Of a DNA stretch of 64,000 bases, positions 27,367 through 37,376 are shown one piece after another. Numbering within the stretch: position 1 is the first letter of the stretch; each line of letters opens with the position of its first letter. The notes beneath the pieces are model-generated. The model saw only the letters and a program-made list of their open reading frames with translations. It did no database searches and had not been told where the DNA came from. The translations under genes and the position numbers were made by a program. The stretch is from Shewanella litoralis (lineage in GTDB: Bacteria; Pseudomonadota; Gammaproteobacteria; Enterobacterales; Shewanellaceae), in NCBI RefSeq assembly GCF_009828585.1, contig NZ_WSRZ01000003.1:182174-246173 (forward strand). Direction: 5' to 3'.

Positions 27367-30273
27367 ATGCCTTTTGCTTTAGGTCAACGCTGGATTAGTG
27401 ATACCGAGTCGGAGCTCGGATTAGGAACCGTCGTTCAAATTGAAGGCCGCATGGTTACGCTGCTGTTCCCTGCCACTGGAGAAAACCGGATGTTTTCTCG
27501 CAGTGAAGCTCCCTTAACTCGGGTTATTTTTAACCCCGGTGACACCGTAGAAAGCGGTGAAGGCTGGAGTATCACCATCAATGAGGTTGAAGAAAAAAAC
27601 CAATTGGTGATTTACCACGGGATCCATAGCGAAACCCAAGAAAACGTCAGCCTGCGTGAAACAATGTTGAGCCACAACATTCGCTTTAACAAGCCACAAG
27701 ATCGTTTATTTGCCGGACAAATCGATCGCTTAGAGCGTTTTGGTGTGCGTTACCAATGCCAGCTATTACGCCATAAATTAGCCACATCAGATTTATTGGG
27801 ACAACAAGGCCCGCGCGTTGGATTGATTGCGCATCAGCAGTGGATTGCTCATGAAGTCGGCCGTCGTTATGCGCCGCGTGTATTGCTGGCCGATGAAGTG
27901 GGTTTAGGTAAAACCATTGAAGCAGGCCTGATTATTCATCAGCAGTTATTAACCGGTCGTGCTGAGCGTATTTTAGTCATTGTGCCAGACACCCTGCGTC
28001 ATCAGTGGTTAGTCGAAATGCTACGCCGCTTTAACCTGCGTTTCTCTGTATTTGACGAAGACCGCTGCGTTGAAGCTTATGCCGACAATGACAACCCGTT
28101 TTATACCGAACAGTTAATCATTTGCTCACTTGATTTATTGCGCAAGAAAAAACGCCTAGAACAAGCCTTAGACGCTGACTGGGACTTAATGGTTGTCGAC
28201 GAAGCCCATCACTTAGAATGGTCTGAAGACGCACCAAGTCGCGCCTATCAAATCGTAGAAGCATTAAGTGAAGTCGTGCCTGGTGTTTTACTGCTTACCG
28301 CGACCCCAGATCAATTAGGTCATCAAAGTCACTTTGCACGTTTACGTTTGCTCGATCCCGATCGTTTTTACGATTACGACGCATTTTTAGCAGAAGAATC
28401 GAGCTATAAAGACGTTGCAGATGCCGCTGAAGCATTAAGTAAAGACACTAAGTTGCCTGACAGCGCGATCAATAGCTTAACCGAATTACTCAGCGAAAAA
28501 GACATTGAGCCAAGTATTCGCTTAATTCAATCAAAAGAGGTTGATAGCGAGCTTCAGCAAGCGGCGCGCCAGGACTTACTGCAAGAGTTACTCGACCGTC
28601 ACGGTACTGGCCGCGTGCTTTACCGTAACAGCCGCGCCTCGGTAAAAGGCTTCCCAAAGCGTTTCTTTAATGCCTATCCGCAAGACATGCCGGAGCAATA
28701 TATTACCGCTGAGCGGGTTAATGCCATGATGGGCAGCGCGAAAACTGCCCAGGCTAAAGCGATACAGGCATTAAGCCCAGAAAAGCTTTATCAAGCCTTT
28801 GAAAACGACAGCGCCAGTTGGTGGAAGTTTGATCCGCGCGTAGATTGGTTAATCGAATTCTTAAAATCGCATCGCAGCAAAAAAGTACTCATTATTGCCA
28901 GCCAGGCAGAAACGGCCCTTAGTCTTGAGGAAGCCTTGCGTACTCGCGAAGGGATTCAAGCCACCGTATTCCACGAAGGCATGTCAATCATCGAGCGCGA
29001 TAAAGCTGGTGCCTACTTTGCCCAAGAAGAAGGCGGTGCACAGGCACTAATTTGTTCTGAAATCGGTTCTGAAGGACGTAATTTCCAATTTGCGAGCCAC
29101 TTAGTCTTGTTCGACTTGCCGCTCAATCCTGACTTACTTGAGCAGCGTATTGGTCGTTTAGACCGGATCGGCCAACAAAATGATATTCAAATACATTTAC
29201 CTTACTTACGCGACACTGCGCAAGAACGTTTAATGCGTTGGTATCATGAAGGTCTTAATTCTTTTGAGTTAACCTGTCCAAGTGGTCATGTATTATTTGG
29301 TGAGTTTGCCGATGAATTGATAGGTGTACTGAGTCATGACGATGAAGATGCCATGGTGCAGCTACTTAATCACACTCAGCATCGTTATAAAGAACTCAAA
29401 CATGCCATGGAGCAAGGCCGCGACAAGCTGCTAGAAATTAACTCTCATGGTGGTGAGCGTGCCAATAAATTAGTCCAACGTTTGTCAGACAGCGACAACG
29501 ACACCCAGCTGATTGGTTCGGTGATTCGTCTATGGGATATCATAGGTGTCGATCAAGAAGACCGTGGTGAAAACTCGATTATTTTGCGCCCTAGCGAGCA
29601 CATGATGTTCCCAACGTACCCAGGCTTACATGAAGATGGCGTAACGGTAACATTTGATCGAACTACCGCCTTGTCACGTGATGATATTGCGTTTATATCG
29701 CAAGAACATCCACTGGTACAAACGGGCCTAGATTTAATCACAGGCTCTGAAACCGGTACCACCAGTGTGGCAATTCTAAAAAATAAAGCGTTGCCAGCAG
29801 GCACACTATTTTTAGAGTTGATCTACATGGCAGACGCGTCTGCACCTAAATCAACTCAGTTATACCGTTATTTACCGCCAACCCCTATCCGTGTGTTGCT
29901 CGATAAAAACGGCTTAAACATGGCCGATAAAGTCGACTATGCCAGCTTTGATAAACAGCTAAGTGCAGTCAATCGACATATCGCCAGCAAATTGGTCAAT
30001 GCATCACAGCCAATATTGCATCCTTTATTTGCTAAAGGTGAAGAGCATGCAAAACAAGCGCTGGGCGACTTAGTCACCGATGCTCGTGCTAAAATGACCC
30101 AACAATTAACTGGTGAGCTTGAACGACTTGAAGCCCTAAAAGCAGTAAACCCGAACATTCGCGAAGATGAGCTAGAGTATATTCGCAACCAAATGGTCGA
30201 GCTAACCGGCTACATGGATAATAGCCAGTTACAGCTTGATGCCATCCGCATGGTGTTAGTGAGTCACGTTTAA
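27367..30273 (+). CDS. rapA: RNA polymerase-associated ATPase RapA
   Basis: 968 residues, the same length as E. coli RapA (HepA), a Swi2/Snf2-type ATPase that recycles stalled RNA polymerase. Landmarks: N-terminal [22 protein letters not shown] (tandem Tudor-like region), Walker [14 protein letters not shown], motif [23 protein letters not shown], and [37 protein letters not shown] for motifs V and VI. The frame is open further upstream, but ATG 27367 restores the family N-terminus and length, so it was selected. Repeat copy B follows 25 bases after the stop. Confidence 0.97.
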   Translation: MPFALGQRWISDTESELGLGTVVQIEGRMVTLLFPATGENRMFSRSEAPLTRVIFNPGDTVESGEGWSITINEVEEKNQLVIYHGIHSETQENVSLRETMLSHNIRFNKPQDRLFAGQIDRLERFGVRYQCQLLRHKLATSDLLGQQGPRVGLIAHQQWIAHEVGRRYAPRVLLADEVGLGKTIEAGLIIHQQLLTGRAERILVIVPDTLRHQWLVEMLRRFNLRFSVFDEDRCVEAYADNDNPFYTEQLIICSLDLLRKKKRLEQALDADWDLMVVDEAHHLEWSEDAPSRAYQIVEALSEVVPGVLLLTATPDQLGHQSHFARLRLLDPDRFYDYDAFLAEESSYKDVADAAEALSKDTKLPDSAINSLTELLSEKDIEPSIRLIQSKEVDSELQQAARQDLLQELLDRHGTGRVLYRNSRASVKGFPKRFFNAYPQDMPEQYITAERVNAMMGSAKTAQAKAIQALSPEKLYQAFENDSASWWKFDPRVDWLIEFLKSHRSKKVLIIASQAETALSLEEALRTREGIQATVFHEGMSIIERDKAGAYFAQEEGGAQALICSEIGSEGRNFQFASHLVLFDLPLNPDLLEQRIGRLDRIGQQNDIQIHLPYLRDTAQERLMRWYHEGLNSFELTCPSGHVLFGEFADELIGVLSHDDEDAMVQLLNHTQHRYKELKHAMEQGRDKLLEINSHGGERANKLVQRLSDSDNDTQLIGSVIRLWDIIGVDQEDRGENSIILRPSEHMMFPTYPGLHEDGVTVTFDRTTALSRDDIAFISQEHPLVQTGLDLITGSETGTTSVAILKNKALPAGTLFLELIYMADASAPKSTQLYRYLPPTPIRVLLDKNGLNMADKVDYASFDKQLSAVNRHIASKLVNASQPILHPLFAKGEEHAKQALGDLVTDARAKMTQQLTGELERLEALKAVNPNIREDELEYIRNQMVELTGYMDNSQLQLDAIRMVLVSHV

Positions 30274-30298
30274 TCCCTTTTAACTTAGGGAAAAAATT

Positions 30299-30564
30299 TA
30301 TACCCAAACAACCTGAAGATGCTCGATTTCAGCAAGAATTTACACGTGTTTAAGCAAGGCATTGATTGCGGGTAATGGTCGTTCCCTTTCCAAAATCAAT
30401 AACACAGCATAAACGCGTGTAAAACTTGCCCTTTGGGAGTTTCACCGTGCTTCCACTACGTTGTTACGTTAATTTATAAGGTACCTACATTACCGCATTA
30501 ACGCGCCTAGTATTGAAAACACGGTGAAGCTCTGAAACACGGATCTTCAAGTTGATTGGGTATA
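30299..30564. repeat. Interspersed MITE-like element, copy B
   Basis: About 266 bp, inverted relative to copies A and C. It begins TATACCCAAACAACCTGAAG and ends with the imperfect reverse complement ...TTGATTGGGTATA. The inner arms TTTACACGTGTTTA and TAAACGCGTGTAAA are both present, as are GTTTCACCGTG and CACGGTGAAGC. It lacks part of the middle seen in the longer copies. It lies between rapA and the DUF3530 gene. Confidence 0.85.
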
Positions 30565-30633
30565 GTACTTTGATAATGCCCTGTTTTCAGGGCATTATTG
30601 TTTTTAGATTTTATGTTTACTGGTGAGGTTTTT

Positions 30634-31506
30634 GTGCAAGTAAGACATTTTTGCCACATAGTAATGATTGCCGTTGGGCTGTGGGCACTCGTCCCTTTAG
30701 CAAGTGCGCAGCAAAAGTACGCTCACGTAAACAGCAATGAAATTAAATTTATTACCGTCGATGGGAAACAATCAGAAGTATTAGTGCGCTCATGGCAAAG
30801 CAAAAAACAATTTGGTTCGCTGATGATTGTAGGGCCATCAGACACCGATGCCGACGCTAACGGGCTGGCGAGTTATTTACGCACTCAAATTAATACCCGC
30901 GGCTGGGCCAGTATCAGTTTAACCCCAGCCAAAGGGCTTTATCGTCCCAACTATGCCACCAAACCTGAAGATATTAACAAAGCTGGCAGCGAACAAATCA
31001 CCCTCAGCACCAATAAAAGCATCCCTAAGTACACCTCAGAGCAATTACTCGAACTGCGTAACTTTCAACAAGCGGCGTTGAGTGAAGCCATCAATCAGCT
31101 CGGATCAACCGTAAGCTTATTCCCGGGGGCGAGCATTCTCGTTGCTATTGATGACAGTGCGGGCATGATAACTAACTTACTTTATGACAAAAAAATTCCC
31201 ACACCCGATGTATTTGTAGTGGTGAATCCATACCGCGAGTTTGAATACCTGATCGATCCGCAAAGTCAGCGCAAGTCGATCGCCGAGCAGTTAGTCACCA
31301 TGTCATTACCGATCCTCGACATTCAATCGAGCGATGCCCACCCTATTTCGATTACCGAAGCACCCACCAGACTTAACTACAACCAGGTTAAGCCCGCTCG
31401 CTATTATCGCCAATATCAAATGAGTTTGGATTTTAGCAATCAAAGCGGCTGGGAAGAGGCTCTCGATCAAATAGAAGGCTTTTCACGCACCGTTATCGGT
31501 AGATAA
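30634..31506 (+). CDS. DUF3530 exported protein
   Basis: About 290 residues. A signal peptide (VRHFCHIVMIAVGLWALVPLASA, cleaved before QQKYAH) points to the periplasm. The body belongs to DUF3530, an alpha/beta-hydrolase-like group: VLVRSWQSKKQFGSLMIVGPSDTDADANGLASYLR, GWASISLTPAKG, SILVAIDDSAG in place of the nucleophile elbow, and PILDIQSSDAHP. The typical Gly-x-Ser-x-Gly is not obvious, so catalysis is uncertain. GTG at 30634 is preferred over ATG 30613 because GTGAGG lies 5 bases before it. It is 70 bases downstream of repeat copy B. Confidence 0.75.
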   Translation: MQVRHFCHIVMIAVGLWALVPLASAQQKYAHVNSNEIKFITVDGKQSEVLVRSWQSKKQFGSLMIVGPSDTDADANGLASYLRTQINTRGWASISLTPAKGLYRPNYATKPEDINKAGSEQITLSTNKSIPKYTSEQLLELRNFQQAALSEAINQLGSTVSLFPGASILVAIDDSAGMITNLLYDKKIPTPDVFVVVNPYREFEYLIDPQSQRKSIAEQLVTMSLPILDIQSSDAHPISITEAPTRLNYNQVKPARYYRQYQMSLDFSNQSGWEEALDQIEGFSRTVIGR

Positions 31507-31538
31507 AAAGTCCTTATCACTTCTATTATCAGTATCAA

Positions 31539-32348
31539 TCATGACCACCAAGATTGCCTAGCTCGATAAGCCTTGTCAGGGTTTTTAGTTTGCCTAATGG
31601 CCGCAATCACTCGGTTTTTGCCCATTAACAAACGAATTTGACTCAGAGATTCTCGAGCCAACAAACTGCGGATAGACCCAGTCCAATTTCGATTAATACT
31701 TAGCTTAATGGCGGCATTCGCATCGGGTGAAGTACGCATAATTTTATTAGCGAGCTCCACCGCGGCGTCATAAGGCGTATCACTGATTTGAGTAATCATA
31801 CCCAACTCAAGCGCTTGTGCTGCCGTTAATATATCAGCGGTATAAGTCAGCATGAGCGCTTTATCTTTAGGCATAATTTGCCGCAACGCCACCAACCCCG
31901 CCATATCAGGCACTAAGCCCCATTTCGCTTCCATAATCGATAATTTGCAATTTGAGCTGGCAATACGAATATCGGCACCCAGTGCTATTTGCATGCCGCC
32001 GCCATAACAACAGCCTTCAAGAACCGCAATAACAGGAATAGGCAGGCGCTGCCAACCAAGAGACACTCGCTGTGCTAAATTTGCATTACCGGGTAGCCAC
32101 TTAAACAATAACTTCATGGCTTTGCTCGGCGAGTTTGCCACACTTTTAACATCTAAACCGGAACAAAAATTTCCTTCGGCACCAGACAACACCACCGCGT
32201 TAACACTTTTATCTGCAGCAAGGCGTTTAATCACCTTATCAATCGCCTTAAACATCTCGAAACTGAGTGCATTAATTTTACTCGGGCGATTTAAACAGAC
32301 ATGCGCAATTCCGTGTTCGATACTAAGCTTAATTAAATCCTTTTCCAT
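31539..32348 (-). CDS. Enoyl-CoA hydratase/isomerase (crotonase) family protein
   Basis: 269 residues of the crotonase fold. The oxyanion-hole segments are VLSGAEGNFCSGLDV and the GCCYGGGMQIALGADIRIA loop (about 112-131). SIMEAKWGLVPDMAGLVALRQ occupies the position of the second catalytic region, where canonical hydratases have a Glu in GxxPGxGG; here the sequence is different, so hydratase chemistry is uncertain. The role could be hydratase, isomerase or thioesterase. It is an isolated minus-strand gene, convergent to the DUF3530 gene. Confidence 0.85.
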   Translation of the reverse strand: MEKDLIKLSIEHGIAHVCLNRPSKINALSFEMFKAIDKVIKRLAADKSVNAVVLSGAEGNFCSGLDVKSVANSPSKAMKLLFKWLPGNANLAQRVSLGWQRLPIPVIAVLEGCCYGGGMQIALGADIRIASSNCKLSIMEAKWGLVPDMAGLVALRQIMPKDKALMLTYTADILTAAQALELGMITQISDTPYDAAVELANKIMRTSPDANAAIKLSINRNWTGSIRSLLARESLSQIRLLMGKNRVIAAIRQTKNPDKAYRARQSWWS

Positions 32349-32748
32349 AAATGGGTTCCGCTCATCTGGTCAGTCCAGTTTTCAGGTTAACATATCTGGA
32401 CTATCTGTCGAATAGTAATAACATGACAAATAAGCGTCATTGGTCAAAATATTGCCACGTTTTTTAGCGTAGAATAAGTTAGTTATATTTATGTTATTCA
32501 TATTTGATTAGCATTTGATTAAAAATACACCGATGAGAATGCTAATAATGGGAGTTACACCGCACTTTATGTTGCAAAAATGTTTTTATCAGTGCCGTAT
32601 TACCCATTTAATTAACAATTGCGTATAATGAATATTTAAAGACAAAGTACTGTAAAACAGTCTTAATGATAACAATAACGCCTAGCACCACTCACGACTG
32701 CATTAAGAGTGCTTTCCCCTAAAGGCGAATTAAGGATTACCTGTCACA
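32349..32748. other. Intergenic region upstream of the receiver-CheC operon
   Basis: 400 bases between divergent genes. It includes a possible -10 box GCGTATAATG at 32621-32630 (TATAAT 32624-32629) for the plus-strand operon. No small gene or strong hairpin was seen. Confidence 0.45.
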
Positions 32749-33744
32749 ATGACCATACCGATATTGATATGTGATGACTCTGCATTAGCCAGAAAACAAA
32801 TGGCACGCACTCTGCCCAAAGACTGGGACGTTGAAATTAGCTACGCCACAAATGGTGCAGAAGGTCTCGATGTGATCCGTGCCGGTAAAGGCGAAATTGT
32901 ATTTCTTGACCTTAACATGCCCGTCATGGACGGTTACGAAGTGCTTCAGGCTGTACAACAACAAGATTTGCCCGCACTGATCATTGTGGTCTCTGGCGAT
33001 ATTCAAATTAAAGCCCATGAACGGGTTAAAGCATTAGGCGCACTCGACTTTATTCAAAAGCCTGTGAGCGCAGATGCCATCAGTAATATCTTGCAAGAAT
33101 ATGGCATTCTTACTCTGACTCAAGGCAATAAAGCCGACGAAACACCGATGGTTAAAGTTGATATGCGCGATGCATGCCAGGAAATAGCCAACGTTGCCAT
33201 GGGCCGCGCAGCTGACTTACTCGCTAAATTACTCGACGTATTTGTACTTCTTCCTATTCCTAACGTAAACGTGCTTGAAGTAAGCGAACTCACCATGGCA
33301 TTAAAAGCCACTGAGCAAAGTGCAAAAGTATCAGGACTTTGCCAGGGCTTTATTGGTGCAGGCATTGCAGGTGAAGCGTTATTGCTGTTCCATGATTCAA
33401 GTTTTGAAGATATGGCCAAGCTCATGGGATTAGAGAATCCAGATGACATTAATACCGAAATAGAAGTGATGATGGACACAGGTAATGTGCTCATTGGTGC
33501 CTTTTTAAATGGTATTTCAGAACAGCTCGACATGAAATTTAGCCAGGCTCATCCAGTGGTGCTTGGCCGACATTGCAGCGTTAACGAGCTCATACACGAC
33601 AATTCGGAAAAATGGCAGCGTACACTCGCAATGGAAATTAATTACCGCATTGAAGATTACAATATTCAATGTGATTTACTGCTGCTGTTTACAGAAGACT
33701 CAATCCCTACGCTTAACTACAAGCTCGGCTACCTACTCGACTAA
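32749..33744 (+). CDS. Response regulator with CheC-type phosphatase domain
   Basis: 331 residues. An N-terminal receiver (1-125) has DD in ILICDDSALARKQ, phosphoacceptor Asp in VFLDLNMPVMDG, and Lys in IQKPVS. The C-terminal half (about 140-330) carries two CheC/CheX signatures, DACQEIANVAMGRAADLL and EVMMDTGNVLIGAFLNGI, each with the acidic and Asn residues of CheY-P phosphatases. It thus looks like a receiver-controlled phosphatase rather than a DNA-binding regulator. It is 17 bases upstream of a diguanylate cyclase gene and likely co-transcribed with it. Confidence 0.88.
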   Translation: MTIPILICDDSALARKQMARTLPKDWDVEISYATNGAEGLDVIRAGKGEIVFLDLNMPVMDGYEVLQAVQQQDLPALIIVVSGDIQIKAHERVKALGALDFIQKPVSADAISNILQEYGILTLTQGNKADETPMVKVDMRDACQEIANVAMGRAADLLAKLLDVFVLLPIPNVNVLEVSELTMALKATEQSAKVSGLCQGFIGAGIAGEALLLFHDSSFEDMAKLMGLENPDDINTEIEVMMDTGNVLIGAFLNGISEQLDMKFSQAHPVVLGRHCSVNELIHDNSEKWQRTLAMEINYRIEDYNIQCDLLLLFTEDSIPTLNYKLGYLLD

Positions 33745-33761
33745 CGCTGGATAACTTTATT

Positions 33762-34718
33762 ATGTCAAATGACCAAAGTGCGATGAACGAACTACACTGG
33801 CTAATCGATATGGTGCAAACCATTGAAGTTGGCTTAGTGGTACTTGATCGCGACTATAATATCCAGCTGTGGAACGGGTTTATGGAAAACCACAGCGGCG
33901 TATCGCCTAATTCAATTAAAGGCCATAACTTATTTGAAAAGTTTCCCGAGTTGCCTGCAGATTGGCTGAAGCAAAAAATGGAATCGGTGTTTGTCTTAAA
34001 AAACCGCACTTTTATCAGCTGGGAACAACGGCCATATGTATTCAAATTTAAAAATTATCGTCCGGTTACTGGGCGCGCTGATTTTATGTTCCAAAACATC
34101 ACGCTGTTGCCGCTTGCATCGCTTACAGGGCAAATTACTCACATCAGCATTATTGTTTATGATGTTACCGATATTGCGGTCAACAAATTACAATTAAAGG
34201 CCGCCAATGAACAATTAGAAGAGCTAAGCCAAACCGATGGTTTAACTCAACTGCATAACCGTCGTCATTGGCAGCTTTGCATGGAAAAAGAGTTTGAGCG
34301 TCACTCGCGCTACGGCGATACCTCAACGTTAGTGATGATCGATATCGACCACTTTAAGCAGGTTAACGACAAATATGGCCACCCTGCTGGTGATAAAGTC
34401 ATTCAACACATCGCCTATATACTAAAACAGTCACTACGTGAAACCGATTGTGCGGGCAGATATGGCGGAGAAGAGTTTGCGGTAGTGCTGTCTAAAACCA
34501 CGGCAGAAGAAGCATTACACTTTACTGAGCGCCTAAGACAGCGCATTGAAGAGTCGGAAGTCGCCTTTGAAAATCGCCTCATTAAAGTCACGGTGAGTTT
34601 AGGTATTAACGATCTCAACCCCCAAATTGATAATAGTTCAAGTTGGTTATCTGGCGCAGACAAAGCCCTATACACCGCTAAGCAAGAAGGTCGTAATAAG
34701 AGTGTGGTATTTAAATAA
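33762..34718 (+). CDS. PAS-GGDEF diguanylate cyclase
   Basis: 318 residues. A PAS domain (about 10-130: LVVLDRDYNIQLWNGFMENHSGV) is followed by a GGDEF domain (about 150-318). The active-site motif is GGEEF in GRYGGEEFAVV, and an inhibitory RxxD site (RETD) lies five residues before it, so c-di-GMP feedback is expected. The substrate-binding IDIDHFKQVNDKYGHPAGD is intact. It has no membrane helix, so it is cytosolic. It is the second gene of an operon with the receiver-CheC gene, which may tie its output to phosphorelay signalling (inference). Confidence 0.93.
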   Translation: MSNDQSAMNELHWLIDMVQTIEVGLVVLDRDYNIQLWNGFMENHSGVSPNSIKGHNLFEKFPELPADWLKQKMESVFVLKNRTFISWEQRPYVFKFKNYRPVTGRADFMFQNITLLPLASLTGQITHISIIVYDVTDIAVNKLQLKAANEQLEELSQTDGLTQLHNRRHWQLCMEKEFERHSRYGDTSTLVMIDIDHFKQVNDKYGHPAGDKVIQHIAYILKQSLRETDCAGRYGGEEFAVVLSKTTAEEALHFTERLRQRIEESEVAFENRLIKVTVSLGINDLNPQIDNSSSWLSGADKALYTAKQEGRNKSVVFK

Positions 34719-34848
34719 ACAACCTTTGGGTTAATCGATAGCGCGACATTGTACCATTTCCATTAATTATGCGACCAATCAGATAATTAATAGAATTGGT
34801 ATAAGCTTTATCACTGGCACCCGCGACAACAATCTACTTCGACTAAAA

Positions 34849-34882
34849 TAAAAAAATGCTCATCAATGATGAGCATTTTTTA
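34849..34882 (+). terminator. Terminator after the diguanylate cyclase gene
   Basis: AAAAAATGCTCAT and ATGAGCATTTTTT form a 13-bp stem with a 5-base loop, ~130 bases after the stop. Confidence 0.85.
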
Positions 34883-34886
34883 ATGC

Positions 34887-35155
34887 TTATACCATGGCGC
34901 ATTAATAAGTGACCACTCAGAATGCATCCAGCGATTTTTGATTAAGGCGTCGCTATGTAGTAATGGTTGTTCCCTTTCAAATAGCGAGAACGCAGGGCAA
35001 AAGCCGCTGGGGCATTCCTTTCAGGCGAGTTTTAAAAGGGCTTACACTGCGTTGCATGACTTCGAAAGAGAATAACTATTCATTCAGTCATTCGCCTTGT
35101 TTAAGCCCTTTTAAATTCTCGCTGAGAGATCACTTACTAACGCGCAATGGTATTA
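34887..35155. repeat. Second inverted-repeat element, different from copies A-D
   Basis: About 269 bp. The termini TATACCATGGCGCATTAATA and TAATACCATTGCGCGTTAGT (read from the right on the minus strand) are imperfect inverted repeats of ~30 bp. Inner arms GCGAGTTTTAAAAGGGCTTA (35025-35044) and TAAGCCCTTTTAAATTCTCGC (35102-35122) also pair. It shares GTAATGGTTGTTCCCTTTC near 34960 with the interior of the other repeat family. It contains no gene. Confidence 0.65.
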
Positions 35156-35165
35156 CCATTGCGAA

Positions 35166-35600
35166 TTAGTGAAACGAATCGGTATCATCTTCGTCAAAAC
35201 CATCGTCTTCAAATTCATCATCTTCATCGTCTTCAGCATCAGCTTCATCGCCAACAAAGTAAGTACCCCAACCGTCGTAATCCACTTTTTGCTTAGCCGC
35301 TAACTGGATTAATTGCTCACAGGCTTTATCAAGTAGTGACGCTTCAAGCTTATGATACGCAATGGCGTCAAAACAGAAAATGATTGAACCATCATCTAAT
35401 TCCATTTCTTCAGCATCGTTAACTTCAAAGCCAAGCTTAAATGCATCAACCGCAGCTTTTTCTAAACGATCAAAGTTAGTCGCCGAAAAATGGTGCTCAA
35501 TTGTATATTCCGCATCAGGTTCTGAACCATCAGCAAGTAAGGCATCAACAATTTCGCGGTTTTCAGCAAATTGTTCTTTTAACTGACGCTCGACAGACAT
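35166..35600 (-). CDS. rraB: Ribonuclease E inhibitor RraB
   Basis: 144 residues with the RraB domain: an N-terminal [32 protein letters not shown], a central [10 protein letters not shown] and [25 protein letters not shown], and [10 protein letters not shown]. The last ~25 residues are nearly all Asp/Glu/Phe, an acidic tail seen in the family. RraB binds RNase E and changes which transcripts are degraded. GGAGTAATCC precedes the ATG at 35600. The tail starts at the border of the second repeat element. Confidence 0.92.
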   Translation of the reverse strand: MSVERQLKEQFAENREIVDALLADGSEPDAEYTIEHHFSATNFDRLEKAAVDAFKLGFEVNDAEEMELDDGSIIFCFDAIAYHKLEASLLDKACEQLIQLAAKQKVDYDGWGTYFVGDEADAEDDEDDEFEDDGFDEDDTDSFH

Positions 35601-35681
35601 GGATTACTCCGTTAATAAACACATATAAATTTTAGTCAATTATACCCAAACTCAACTCAGTTGCGAACTTATCAACGCAGT

Positions 35682-36416
35682 TTAGTTTTTAACGGTTTGA
35701 TCTAGTGCCAAGGCTTCTTTGTTTAACTCAACCAGTCTTGCTGACATGGTCTCATGAACTTTAGCGCTAAAGGCTTTAACGTCATTTTTAGTTAATCCTT
35801 CAGTTGGCATCGGCGGCATCATTTCAACAATCACCACGCCGTTATTCCAACGATTTAACTTAATGTGGTTCTGACATGAAGCCAATACCGGCACGACAGG
35901 CACTTGCGCTGCAATAGCCGTGTGAAATGCACCCACTTTAAAGGGCAATAAACCACGACCACGTGAACGTGTACCCTCAGGAAAAATCCACACGGATAAT
36001 AGCTTGGTTTTCATTTTCTCAACCGTTTTAGCCATGGTATCAAACGCACTATGACGATTTTTACGGTCAATTAGAATATTGCCAGACAACCAATAAATCT
36101 GCCCAAACAACGGCATCCACGCCAAACTCTTTTTACCTAGGCTTACAGTACCTTTAGGCACGGCAGAGGTGTGAGTGAACAAATCGAAGTTATTTTGATG
36201 GTTTGCTAAATAAATGCACGGTTGTGGCATGTCGCTGACAGGGTGAACCCGAGTAATGACTTTTATGCCAAGCACTGGCGCAACAGAAGAGAAAATTTTT
36301 GCCACAACATGAACGTTATTGCGATGCATTGGCCTTAAAAGGCAAAAAAACATCACGAAAACAAAGGCTAAAAATAATAGCACGGCGAGAATAATTAAAC
36401 GAGCGATTAGCAGCAC
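35682..36416 (-). CDS. 1-acyl-glycerol-3-phosphate acyltransferase family protein
   Basis: About 244 residues. An N-terminal hydrophobic segment (LLIARLIILAVLLFLAFVFVMFFCLL) is followed by the PlsC acyltransferase signatures: ANHQNNFD (HX4D, about residues 72-79) and FPEGTRSRGRG (about 145-155). It makes phosphatidic acid from lysophosphatidate at the inner membrane. Start: the frame opens with TTG at 36431, but GTG at 36416 has GGAG six bases ahead and is preferred. It is not close to other lipid genes. Confidence 0.88.
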   Translation of the reverse strand: MLLIARLIILAVLLFLAFVFVMFFCLLRPMHRNNVHVVAKIFSSVAPVLGIKVITRVHPVSDMPQPCIYLANHQNNFDLFTHTSAVPKGTVSLGKKSLAWMPLFGQIYWLSGNILIDRKNRHSAFDTMAKTVEKMKTKLLSVWIFPEGTRSRGRGLLPFKVGAFHTAIAAQVPVVPVLASCQNHIKLNRWNNGVVIVEMMPPMPTEGLTKNDVKAFSAKVHETMSARLVELNKEALALDQTVKN

Positions 36417-36504
36417 AGCATACTCCTGCAAAATAATTGGCGACAGTATAACGATGCAGGTCTAGGGACTCAATTATTTTGTTTACATATGTACGCTGAA
36501 ATAC

Positions 36505-36581
36505 TCTGCCCTGCTATACAGGGCAGAATAACACGTTTTATGTGACAACCATGCGACATTCCTAGGTTAAAAGAATGTCGC
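36505..36581. other. Two perfect hairpins between plsC and the zinc permease
   Basis: CTGCCCTG/CAGGGCAG (36505-36525, 5-base loop) and GCGACATTC/GAATGTCGC (36553-36581, 11-base loop) are both perfect. Neither is followed by a T run on the minus strand, so they are not classic terminators, but they may slow RNA decay or terminate weakly. Confidence 0.5.
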
Positions 36582-36604
36582 TATGGCTATAGTAGCGCAG
36601 TTGG

Positions 36605-37372
36605 TTACACTGCTGTGGGACGAAATTTAAGTAACTGCCTAAACACTAACGCGCTGATCGCCAATGTCGCGACAATCGCTGCGCCACTTGGCAGGTCGTA
36701 GTTAGCAGACAATAATAGCCCTGCTACATAACCAACGATCCCCACCACATAAGCCCATCCGAGTTTATATTGGCCTAAGTATTTGTTTAATGCCAATGCC
36801 GGTAAAATGAGGGTGCTAAACACTAAATAAACCCCTACCAGCTCTACCGATAAAGTAATCACCAAAGCAAACAAAAAGTAAAAACCTGCGCCATCCAGTA
36901 TGCTGGGCTTAAGCGCAATTAGCGCTAAAATAGCCACAGACACCACTGCCGGTAATATAAGTTGCGACCAACTTACCCACAAAATCTGCCCTGACATTAA
37001 TTGCTTTAACAGCTCAGCGCCATGGGGATCATTTGCCAGCAATAGCATAGCTGCTACAGCGCTCAGCACATAAAAGCAGCCAATCATTGCTTCAAGCTCA
37101 CCTGTCAGCCGCTTAGCCATCCAGGCAATGACGCCCGCGCCAGCAAGTGCAAACAATGCCGGCATCCACACATGAACAAAAGGTAAACCTTCAACATCAT
37201 GATCCATGTGTGACACTATCGCTCCTAACGCTGCGACTTGTGCAATGGCTAAATCGATGAAAATAATACCGCGCTTCAGCACTTGTTGGCCTAACAACAC
37301 ATGAGTTGATAATACCAACAAACCTGCCGCTAACGCTGGTAACAATATCGACAGAAGCTCAACATCAAACAT
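36605..37372 (-). CDS. Zinc/manganese-type ABC transporter permease
   Basis: 255 residues, about seven to eight membrane helices. ZnuB/MntB family, recognised by RGIIFIDLAIAQVAALGAIVS, LTGELEAMIGCFYVLSAVAAMLLLAN and the LVLSTLILPALALNKY region. It moves metal from a periplasmic binding protein across the inner membrane. The znuA-like gene lies four bases upstream (37377), so the two are coupled. No znuC-type ATPase gene is present on either side, so this permease must use an ATPase encoded elsewhere. Confidence 0.9.
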   Translation of the reverse strand: MFDVELLSILLPALAAGLLVLSTHVLLGQQVLKRGIIFIDLAIAQVAALGAIVSHMDHDVEGLPFVHVWMPALFALAGAGVIAWMAKRLTGELEAMIGCFYVLSAVAAMLLLANDPHGAELLKQLMSGQILWVSWSQLILPAVVSVAILALIALKPSILDGAGFYFLFALVITLSVELVGVYLVFSTLILPALALNKYLGQYKLGWAYVVGIVGYVAGLLLSANYDLPSGAAIVATLAISALVFRQLLKFRPTAV

Positions 37373-37376
37373 GGCG

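Noticed and set aside
34940-35155. Reading frame at 34963-35169
   Set aside because: It falls entirely within the second inverted-repeat element and has no ribosome binding site.
35641-35665. TATACCCAAACTCAAC, similar to the end of the MITE-like elements
   Set aside because: Only the first nine or so bases agree; there is no matching second end or internal sequence, so it is probably chance.
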